Source of the DNA: Hydrogenovibrio sp965140365
GTDB lineage: Bacteria; Pseudomonadota; Gammaproteobacteria; Thiomicrospirales; Thiomicrospiraceae
Strand: one strand, 5' to 3'
Length of the DNA stretch: 64,000 nucleotides
NCBI GenBank assembly: GCA_965140365.1
Contig: OZ223196.1
Every line of letters begins with the position of its first letter. Position 1 is the first letter of the stretch. Below are positions 51,423-58,304 of the stretch, in pieces. The notes beneath the pieces were generated by a model that worked only from the letters and a program-made list of their open reading frames with translations, made no database searches and had not been told where the DNA came from. The position numbers and the translations under genes were made by a program.

Positions 51423-53429
51423 TCAGTTATCATTATTATTTGTCACCAACATAGAAGCGAGTGACTGACGCGTTTGATCCATTTGAGAAATCAAGCTTTG
51501 AAGGGCACCAAATTGAATGCGATATTTCATTTCCAATTTTTCGTAGCGATCATCCACTTTTTCCTTTTCTGCTTCGACCTCATCTAAGCGGTCTTGATAA
51601 TTCGAAATACGATTACCAACCACACCGGTCTCAGAATCCATTAACTCGTCAAACAAAATACCCAAACGATCCGCATAACCGCGGTTAAATTCTAAAGAGC
51701 CTCTGGCACCAGTCGTAGCGCCTTCAACTTTAAATTCCAATCCTCTCGGCGAACCATCTAAGATCGAATTAATGGTAACATCTTGCCCTTGGCCAACAAA
51801 CGTATACAAAGTGCCATCGGTGTTTTCCAGATAACCCTGTACATCCTGCCCGGCCGTTTCCGCCGTCACACCAAGCCCCGACACACCAGAGGTTAAAAAA
51901 TTACCGGAGACCAGCTCCAATTTGGAAGCCGACCCGTATTTTTCCGATGTCATCGTGTAACTTTGCGTGGCCGCATCATATTCAACCGCGACATGTCCGC
52001 CAGCGGACGAGACATTTGTATCATTATTAATCACCCGAGCAATTTCTTTCGCTAAATCATCTCGAGTATAGGTTCCCGCAGTCAACTGCAAATCAAGCGA
52101 TGTGGCACCATCCACGCCAACCTTCAAAACGTTATTGGTACCGTCAATGGTAATGTCGCCTCCGGCACCAATTGAACCACCGGCAACTTGCGCTTGTGAA
52201 GCCGCCGTATTGATTGTCAAATCAAAGGTTCCTTCCACCGTTTCGTCCGTTGAACCAAGGTAGGAAACCTGATTGTCTGTCGCCGTTGCACTGGCCGCAA
52301 ACAACTTCCCGACGGCTTCAGGATTATTGGCGATGGCGGTATTCAAACGAGCCGTATCCAAAGACAACGTACCATCCAAATTGGATTTGACTCCAATATC
52401 GGCTAACGATTGAACCGAGCCGGACAACCCTGGAATCGAATCAATCAACGCACTGCGAATACGACTTTTAACTTCTCTTAACGTCGAATCGCCATTAAGC
52501 ACCCCCATGGTTTCGTCATCTTCACTGGTTTCATCTGAACCTAAGTTGTCGAAAATGCCTCCCAGGGAGTTATACAAATCAACGAAATCCTGAACCGCTT
52601 GACCCAAGCCTTCGGTATCATTCTGAATTTCAATGGTTTTAACGCTGCCAACATCGGAAGATTTTAAGTTTAAAGATACGCCTTCGATAACACCGTCAAT
52701 TTGATTACCGGAGTTTGTTACGGTCAAACCGTTCACCACAATCGTCGCATCCTGAGCCGCTACCGTTTGATCCATATTGGCGGTGGCTAATCGTGACAGA
52801 CCAGAGGCATCCGTATTATTTCCATCGGTATCGCCCGTGATGGAAACATCAATCGTATTACCGGCACCCGATTGAGCAGAAGAAAACATCAACTTATAGC
52901 CTGTTCCGACATTGACGACAGTCGCATTAACACCGATACCGGCATCATTCACGGCCTGCTGAATACCGGACAGGGTATTATTGGTGGCATCGATAGTGAC
53001 ATTACTCACCGCACCGCCCACATTAAAGCTCAAAGTACCTTCCCCAACAACACTGTTCGTAGAAGCAAACTCGGCCTGTGTCGCCAAAGTATGAGAAGAG
53101 GCTAAAGACTGAACTTCGACTTGATAAGAACCATTATTAGGGCTGCCCGTCACAGTCGCATCAATGACAGAAGGGTCGGACGAAAGCACTGATTTCTGCT
53201 GGAAATTACTGATATCCGTTAACGTCGTTATTTGCGACATAAAACCATCAAAGGCCAATCCTAAAGTATCGTAGCCTGTTAAACGGCTGTTATATCTGGT
53301 TTCATTGTTTTCAATAATGCTTCGTCTGGACGCGACATCGGCTTCTGCCAGTGTCTTGGACATATTTGCCACATCAAACGTGTTCGCACCCATCGAGTTG
53401 AGAATACTTACACCGATATCGTTTGCCAT
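51423..53429 (-). CDS. fliD: Flagellar filament cap protein FliD
   Basis: 668 residues, large for FliD (often 450-500). The N-terminal D0 region (SRRSIIENNETRYNSRLTGYDTLGLAFDGFMSQ) and C-terminal coiled coil (NRISNYQDRLDEVEAEKEKVDDRYEKLEMKYRIQFGALQSLISQM) are conserved. The middle is Ala/Thr/Gly-rich with variable leg domains. It is secreted and caps the filament tip. It is preceded by a sigma-28 promoter. Confidence 0.95.
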   Translation of the reverse strand: MANDIGVSILNSMGANTFDVANMSKTLAEADVASRRSIIENNETRYNSRLTGYDTLGLAFDGFMSQITTLTDISNFQQKSVLSSDPSVIDATVTGSPNNGSYQVEVQSLASSHTLATQAEFASTNSVVGEGTLSFNVGGAVSNVTIDATNNTLSGIQQAVNDAGIGVNATVVNVGTGYKLMFSSAQSGAGNTIDVSITGDTDGNNTDASGLSRLATANMDQTVAAQDATIVVNGLTVTNSGNQIDGVIEGVSLNLKSSDVGSVKTIEIQNDTEGLGQAVQDFVDLYNSLGGIFDNLGSDETSEDDETMGVLNGDSTLREVKSRIRSALIDSIPGLSGSVQSLADIGVKSNLDGTLSLDTARLNTAIANNPEAVGKLFAASATATDNQVSYLGSTDETVEGTFDLTINTAASQAQVAGGSIGAGGDITIDGTNNVLKVGVDGATSLDLQLTAGTYTRDDLAKEIARVINNDTNVSSAGGHVAVEYDAATQSYTMTSEKYGSASKLELVSGNFLTSGVSGLGVTAETAGQDVQGYLENTDGTLYTFVGQGQDVTINSILDGSPRGLEFKVEGATTGARGSLEFNRGYADRLGILFDELMDSETGVVGNRISNYQDRLDEVEAEKEKVDDRYEKLEMKYRIQFGALQSLISQMDQTRQSLASMLVTNNNDN

Positions 53430-53505
53430 GATTTTTCTCCAGCCTAAAATTGGAATATCTATATTGTAACGCTATTTGTATTATTTTTTGGTTACTACAA
53501 TTAGT

Positions 53506-53532
53506 AAATCGGCCGCCTAAAATAAAACTTTA
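53506..53532 (-). promoter_or_regulatory. Sigma-28 promoter of fliD
   Basis: Minus strand: TAAA, 15-bp spacer, GCCGATTT. It matches the FliA consensus TAAA-N15-GCCGATAA, ~75 bp before the fliD ATG. Confidence 0.85.
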
Positions 53533-53617
53533 ATTCTATACGGCCACATCTCGCCACAGATTAAAAAGACACCTTTAAAACCTAAAGCATAACATAGGCC
53601 AGGATGGGTAAAATGGC

Positions 53618-53652
53618 AAAAAAAAACCCGGTAGGCGTACACCCCCGGGTTT
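53618..53652 (-). terminator. Terminator of flagellin gene 1
   Basis: Stem AAACCCGG / CCGGGTTT with a 13-nt loop, followed on the minus strand by T8. Confidence 0.85.
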
Positions 53653-53673
53653 GATGCTTAATTGCTTTTAAAC

Positions 53674-54492
53674 TTATTGTAGCAAGGACAGCACATTTTG
53701 TGGAGCCTGATTAGCCTGTGCTAACATGCTTTGGCCCGCTTGCTGCAATACTTGCGTTCTTGCCAGTTCCGCACTCTCTTTCGCATAATCCGTATCTTCG
53801 ATTCGGCTACGCGCGGCCGAGATGTTTTCATTCACATTCTGCAGGTTGGACACAGTGTATTCCATTCGGTTTTGCATCGCACCCCAACCGGCACGAATAG
53901 TAGCCACACTGTTCAAAGCCTGATCTACCTGAGACATCACGCCCAGCGCAGAAGCCGCTGTTTGTACCGTTCCGACCAGACCCAGCGAAGAAGCCGTCAT
54001 GCGTTTCAAGGACACTTTCAACGTGTTCATCCCATTGGTTTCCCAACCGGCATGGATGGAAATGATATTCGCGGAAGCCATCAGTTTGACACCGTTGAAT
54101 TTGGTGGTGGAAGCAATTCGAGCTATTTCCTGACGTAACTGCGACACCTCTACATTCATTTGTGCACGTTGTGAAGACGTGTAGGTTTCGTTGGCGGACT
54201 GAGTCGCCAACTCACGGATTCGATACAGCATATTCACTGTTTCTTCCGCCGCGCCGTCTGCGGTTTGTACCAAACCAATCCCGTCGTTGGTGTTGCGAAT
54301 CGCCATGGTGGTACTTGTGATTTGCGCTGTCATACCAGTGACAACCGCTTTACCGGCTGCATCATCTGCAGTTTTGTTGATACGAAGACCGGAAGTCAAA
54401 CGTTCCATTGCAGTGTTCATTTCAAAGCTTGAACGATCCAATAAACGTACTGCATTTTCTGAAGGGATATTTGTATTAATTACCATTGCCAT
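53674..54492 (-). CDS. Flagellin, paralogue 1
   Basis: 272 residues, a short flagellin consisting of D0/D1 only. N-terminal: MAMVINTNIPSENAVRLLDRSSFEMNTAMERLTSGLRINKTADDAAGKAV. C-terminal: RIEDTDYAKESAELARTQVLQQAGQSMLAQANQAPQNVLSLLQ. The variable D2/D3 region is missing. AAGGAG precedes the ATG. A sigma-28 promoter lies ~100 bp upstream, and a MITE-like element 27 bp beyond the promoter. The neighbouring Maf-type gene suggests glycosylation. Confidence 0.95.
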   Translation of the reverse strand: MAMVINTNIPSENAVRLLDRSSFEMNTAMERLTSGLRINKTADDAAGKAVVTGMTAQITSTTMAIRNTNDGIGLVQTADGAAEETVNMLYRIRELATQSANETYTSSQRAQMNVEVSQLRQEIARIASTTKFNGVKLMASANIISIHAGWETNGMNTLKVSLKRMTASSLGLVGTVQTAASALGVMSQVDQALNSVATIRAGWGAMQNRMEYTVSNLQNVNENISAARSRIEDTDYAKESAELARTQVLQQAGQSMLAQANQAPQNVLSLLQ

Positions 54493-54585
54493 GATAGTTC
54501 TCCTTGTGTGTACCTGTGTGTTTTAACTATTTGTTATTGCTTATTATCTTTACTATTGAGACCTTCTTCGTGGCCTTCAATACCT

Positions 54586-54612
54586 TTATCGGACCCAAAT
54601 CAAATCTCTTTA
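54586..54612 (-). promoter_or_regulatory. Sigma-28 promoter of flagellin 1
   Basis: Minus strand: TAAA, 15-bp spacer, TCCGATAA; the FliA consensus is met except for one base. Confidence 0.85.
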
Positions 54613-54639
54613 GTTTTTTTTGTCTTTTTTTAAAAAAAT

Positions 54640-54799
54640 GAGAGATTTGCACGAGATGAATGCACGGATAAAAACGGCTAAAATTTCCCTGAATGTCGTT
54701 GAAAAACTGGCAAATAGCTCGCTATTCGCTGCGTTTTCCGCCTAATTCAGAAAAATTTTATCTCATTTTTCTATCGCGCCCCACTCATGCAAATCTCTC
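54640..54799. mobile_element. 160-bp foldback/MITE-like element, copy 4 (opposite orientation)
   Basis: Ends GAGAGATTTGCACGAG and CTCATGCAAATCTCTC. It is bounded by a perfect 5-bp direct repeat AAAAT (54635-54639 and 54800-54804). Its internal asymmetry is reversed relative to copies 1-3 (the CGGCTAAAA arm is on the left here). It lies just upstream of the flagellin 1 promoter. Confidence 0.92.
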
Positions 54800-54821
54800 A
54801 AAATATTTCAAAATTAGTAAC

Positions 54822-54870
54822 AAAAAAAACGGCTTGCCCATTTCTGAACAAACCGTTAACACACAAGGGA
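54822..54870. repeat. Hairpin repeat unit a
   Basis: A-run, then a hairpin AACGG ... CCGTT, ending in CCGTTAACACACAAGGGA. A near-copy lies at 55046-55093. The last part resembles the flagellin 1 leader read on the opposite strand. The 54800-55190 stretch is otherwise non-coding and AT-rich. Confidence 0.6.
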
Positions 54871-55045
54871 GCTGTTATTATCACAAAGATAATCCAGCAC
54901 CTTTATTTTACCTTAAAATCGACTCAATTACTTATTCCTCTTAGGTCGATCCGTATAACTTTAATCAATCATAAAGACTGTCCCCAGTAACATTTTTTCT
55001 CTCCCCCACAGAACCGGTTCTCATTCTATTCAACAAAAAACAGCT

Positions 55046-55093
55046 AAAAAAAACGGCATGCCATTACTGGTCACGCCGTTAACACACAAGGGA
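55046..55093. repeat. Hairpin repeat unit b
   Basis: Second unit: A-run, hairpin AACGGC ... GCCGTT, ending in CCGTTAACACACAAGGGA. The loop differs from unit a but the ends are the same. Confidence 0.6.
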
Positions 55094-55190
55094 AACCCCT
55101 AAAAATTTTTATTTAAAATGTTTTATTTGATGATTTCTAATTGATATTGAGGTTATTATCAACGGACAAATCAACACGTCCTGTTCTCTA

Positions 55191-55481
55191 CTATCTTAAT
55201 AGCTTTAAAATGCTACCGTCTTCTGAAGCAGAGGATTGCGCTTTCATAAACTCACTCGCTCCGCCTCTCACGCAGTCTTTAATTCGAGCCATTAAACGCC
55301 TAACCTCTAGCCGCTCAAAAGATTGAATCTTGCTGGCTTCCTGTCTGCTGGAAGAAAGCAACGACAAAGAGAACGTTAAATCACTCCCTATTCGACGTGC
55401 ATAGATTCCTTTGTTAAACCTGACACTTTTTGGGTCTATCACGATAGCTCTCCTCACCGATACAAAAGCCTTAAAGCCCAT
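55191..55481 (-). CDS. Possible 96-residue protein between flagellins
   Basis: Open frame of 96 codons from ATG 55481, in the same direction as the flagellins. The product is basic and helix-prone: MGFKAFVSVRRAIVIDPKSV ... FERLEVRRLMARIKDCVRGG ... ILKLLR. No signal peptide, no membrane segment and no clear Shine-Dalgarno. I recognise no family. Its 5' leader is a perfect 24-bp inverted repeat ending 9 nt before the ATG. It could be a real gene of the flagellar locus or a chance frame. Confidence 0.4.
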   Translation of the reverse strand: MGFKAFVSVRRAIVIDPKSVRFNKGIYARRIGSDLTFSLSLLSSSRQEASKIQSFERLEVRRLMARIKDCVRGGASEFMKAQSSASEDGSILKLLR

Positions 55482-55490
55482 CTAAGTGGT

Positions 55491-55542
55491 ATTATGTTTT
55501 GATTTAAAGGCTGTAGATACAGCCTTTAAATCAAAACATAAT
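55491..55542. other. Perfect 24-bp inverted repeat with 4-nt loop
   Basis: Arms 55491-55514 and 55519-55542 are exact inverses (loop AGAT). AT-rich stem with GGCTGT at its tip; no T-run beyond a normal terminator. It lies between flagellin 2's end and the possible 96-aa frame, in whose leader it would fold. Confidence 0.85.
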
Positions 55543-55551
55543 TGAAAATGC

Positions 55552-55574
55552 CCGAGAGGACAAAGCCCTCTCGG
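55552..55574 (-). terminator. Weak terminator-like hairpin after flagellin 2
   Basis: Stem CCGAGAGG / CCTCTCGG, 7-nt loop, 16 bp after the flagellin 2 stop. Followed on the minus strand only by GCATTTTC, so termination may be partial. Confidence 0.5.
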
Positions 55575-55589
55575 TTACTACCCTATTGA

Positions 55590-56408
55590 TTACCGAAGTA
55601 AACTCAAAACGTTTTGCGGTTGCTGATTGGCTTGCGCCAACATACTTTGACCCGCTTGCTGCAATACTTGCGTTCTTGCCAGTTCCGCACTCTCTTTCGC
55701 ATAATCCGTATCTTCGATTCGGCTACGCGCGGCCGAGATGTTTTCATTCACATTCTGCAGGTTGGAGATGGTGTATTCCATCCGGTTCTGCATCGCACCC
55801 CAACCGGCACGAATAGTGGCCACACTTTTCAAAGCCTGATCCACCTGAGACATCACGCCCAGCGCAGAAGCCGCTGTTTGTACCGTCCCGGTCACACCCA
55901 GCGAAGAAGCCGTCATGCGTTTCAAGGACACTTTCAACGTGTTCATCCCATTGGTTTCCCAACCGGCATGGATGGAAATGTTATTCGCGGAAGCCATCAG
56001 TTTGACACCGTTGAATTTGGTGGTCGAAGCCACCCGGTTGATTTCCTGACGTAACTGCGACACCTCTACATTCATTTGTGCACGTTGTGAAGACGTGTAG
56101 GTTTCGTTGGTGGACTGAGTGGCCAACTCACGGATTCGATACAGCATATTCACTGTTTCTTCCGCGGCACCGTCTGCGGTTTGTACCAGACCAATCCCGT
56201 CATTGGTGTTGCGAATCGCCATTTCAGTACTGGTGATTTGCGCTGTCATCCCTGTAACAACTGCTTTACCGGCCGCATCATCTGCGGTTTTGTTGATACG
56301 CAGACCGGAAGTCAAACGTTCCATTGCTGTGCTCATCTCATTGCTTGAACGATCCAATAAACGCACCGCGTTCTCGGAAGGGATGTTCGTATTAATTACC
56401 ATTGCCAT
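55590..56408 (-). CDS. Flagellin, paralogue 2
   Basis: 272 residues, D0/D1 only, differing from paralogue 1 mainly near residues 20-30 (SSNEMSTAMERL), ~60 and in a few middle positions. Relative to paralogue 3 the DNA is identical over ~589 bp with one difference, covering all but the first ~210 bp of the gene. It has its own sigma-28 promoter. The C-terminus is QQPQNVLSLLR. Confidence 0.95.
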   Translation of the reverse strand: MAMVINTNIPSENAVRLLDRSSNEMSTAMERLTSGLRINKTADDAAGKAVVTGMTAQITSTEMAIRNTNDGIGLVQTADGAAEETVNMLYRIRELATQSTNETYTSSQRAQMNVEVSQLRQEINRVASTTKFNGVKLMASANNISIHAGWETNGMNTLKVSLKRMTASSLGVTGTVQTAASALGVMSQVDQALKSVATIRAGWGAMQNRMEYTISNLQNVNENISAARSRIEDTDYAKESAELARTQVLQQAGQSMLAQANQQPQNVLSLLR

Positions 56409-56498
56409 GATACTTTACTCCCATGTGTAGTCGAAATTAAAGGCCACCTTCCTTACCTTCTATTAAGCAAAGTTGGAAACCTCTGTGCTTCAATAGGG

Positions 56499-56525
56499 TT
56501 ATCGGTATCTCACCTAAAAACTTGA
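56499..56525 (-). promoter_or_regulatory. Sigma-28 promoter of flagellin 2
   Basis: Minus strand: TCAA, 15-bp spacer, ACCGATAA. The -10 is near consensus and the -35 has one mismatch. About 90 bp before the ATG; the rest of the 292-bp gap holds only this and the flaG terminator. Confidence 0.75.
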
Positions 56526-56630
56526 TGCTTTTTTACAAAAAAAATGACTTCCCCTTCAACAAATACGCTTTTTAAACAGCGCAAGGGGTCAAATATAACC
56601 TCCGGTTATAAAGGAATAAATGCTAAAAAT

Positions 56631-56671
56631 AAAAAAGCGGATGTTAGGTTTCCCCTAACATCCGCTTTTTT
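56631..56671 (-). terminator. Terminator of the flagellin 3-flaG unit
   Basis: Stem AAAAAGCGGATGTTAGG / CCTAACATCCGCTTTTT, with a T6 tail on the minus strand. Confidence 0.92.
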
Positions 56672-56700
56672 AAGGCTTCGAGCAAAAAACAAGCCCCTAG

Positions 56701-57174
56701 CTAAACAATATCGCTGACTATATTTCCAGTTTTACTGTCTAGAGAAGCGCCTTTAGAAAGCTCAGCTTCTAAATATTCAACCAATCTACGAGAGACATCA
56801 AGAAATTCTTCTGAAGGAAATTGTTTTATCACTTCATTTGAATCACCATCGACCAACGAATAAATGTTGCGACCGGTAAGTTCATCTTTTTGGAAACGCA
56901 TAAAGTTATCCAGATTCTCTAACATATTATTAATGTTATCAACCAATGCCTCCATGTCTTCATTCGATAAGACTTTAGGCACCTCTTGCGTTGCCGATTG
57001 AGAAACCCCTGACTTTAACGAATCCCGAGAAGCTTGCACTTCATCAGAAACGCTGAGCTTGTTCAAAGGAGTCGATGGTTCGGATGCTTTGGTATCCTCT
57101 GAACGAGACTGTACAACAGCACCTCCCTGCAACAGAGCTCTGATACTTAACATTTCATCATTAAGAGTATTCAT
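56701..57174 (-). CDS. flaG: Flagellar protein FlaG
   Basis: 157 residues from ATG 57174 (MNTLNDEMLSIRALLQGG), with GGAGGG 7 nt upstream; a longer in-frame start is possible. The C-terminal FlaG domain is EALVDNINNMLENLDNFMRFQKDELTGRNIYSLVDGDSNEVIKQFPSEEFLDVSRRLVEYLEAE. FlaG affects filament length in polar flagellates. It lies 61 bp after flagellin 3 with no terminator between, so it is likely co-transcribed. Confidence 0.9.
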   Translation of the reverse strand: MNTLNDEMLSIRALLQGGAVVQSRSEDTKASEPSTPLNKLSVSDEVQASRDSLKSGVSQSATQEVPKVLSNEDMEALVDNINNMLENLDNFMRFQKDELTGRNIYSLVDGDSNEVIKQFPSEEFLDVSRRLVEYLEAELSKGASLDSKTGNIVSDIV

Positions 57175-57234
57175 GTCATACCCTCCCCTATCTATAAACA
57201 AGCCCAGTGAGCTAATTCAAAGTTTACACTAAGA

Positions 57235-58053
57235 TTAACTCAACAGTGACAAAACGTTTTGCGGTTGCTGATTGGCTTGCGCCAACATACTTTGACCCGC
57301 TTGCTGCAATACTTGCGTTCTTGCCAGTTCCGCACTCTCTTTCGCATAATCCGTATCTTCGATTCGGCTACGCGCGGCCGAGATGTTTTCATTCACATTC
57401 TGCAGGTTGGAGATGGTGTATTCCATCCGGTTCTGCATCGCACCCCAACCGGCACGAATAGTGGCCACACTTTTCAAAGCCTGATCCACCTGAGACATCA
57501 CGCCCAGCGCAGAAGCCGCTGTTTGTACCGTCCCGGTCACACCCAGCGAAGAAGCCGTCATGCGTTTCAAGGACACTTTCAACGTGTTCATCCCATTGGT
57601 TTCCCAACCGGCATGGATGGAAATGTTATTCGCGGAAGCCATCAGTTTGACACCGTTGAATTTGGTGGTCGAAGCCACCCGGTTGATTTCCTGACGTAAC
57701 TGCGACACCTCTACATTCATTTGTGCACGTTGTGAAGACGTGTAGGTTTCGTTGGTGGACTGCGTGGCCAACTCACGGATTCGATACAGCATATTCACTG
57801 TTTCTTCCGCGGCACCGTCTGCGGTTTGTACCAGACCAACCCCGTCATTGGCATTACGAATGGCCATATCGGTACTGGTGATTTGCGCTGTCATGCCAGT
57901 GACCACCGCTTTACCGGCTGCGTCATCGGCTGTTTTGTTGATACGAAGACCTGAGGTCAAACGTTCCATTGCAGTATCCATCTGAGTACTTGAACGATCT
58001 AATAAACGTACCGCATTCTCCGATGGGATATTGGTGTTGATTACCATTGCCAT
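57235..58053 (-). CDS. Flagellin, paralogue 3
   Basis: 272 residues. The N-terminus reads SSTQMDTAMERL and ITSTDMAIRNANDGVGL, then the sequence is the same as paralogue 2 up to the last residue (LLS instead of LLR). GGAG lies before the ATG. I find no convincing sigma-28 promoter in the 251 bp upstream, unlike the other two; expression may use another sigma factor. It is the first gene with flaG. Confidence 0.95.
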   Translation of the reverse strand: MAMVINTNIPSENAVRLLDRSSTQMDTAMERLTSGLRINKTADDAAGKAVVTGMTAQITSTDMAIRNANDGVGLVQTADGAAEETVNMLYRIRELATQSTNETYTSSQRAQMNVEVSQLRQEINRVASTTKFNGVKLMASANNISIHAGWETNGMNTLKVSLKRMTASSLGVTGTVQTAASALGVMSQVDQALKSVATIRAGWGAMQNRMEYTISNLQNVNENISAARSRIEDTDYAKESAELARTQVLQQAGQSMLAQANQQPQNVLSLLS

Positions 58054-58304
58054 GATCTTATCTCCTTTTACTATTACTTAATACGCGATTGTTATTATTT
58101 TTATAGCTTCATCAATCGTCAGAATCTTTCCCTTCACTGTTGGTAACGGCCGATTTTTATAAACCTTTAGAAAAAAAATACATTTTTTTTAATTTTTTTT
58201 TGGCATACTTCCTGTTTAGGGTTTCAGGAAATATAAAGAGCTTGAAAAACAAAGCCTTTCAACCCAGAATTTTCTTTCCAACCATATGCAAAAAATGAGA
58301 GTCT

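Noticed and set aside
55614..56054. 146-codon open frame on the plus strand, repeated at 57259-57699
   Set aside because: It is antisense to the flagellin genes and appears twice only because the flagellins share a converted tract. The product is His/Arg-rich, as expected for a shadow frame.
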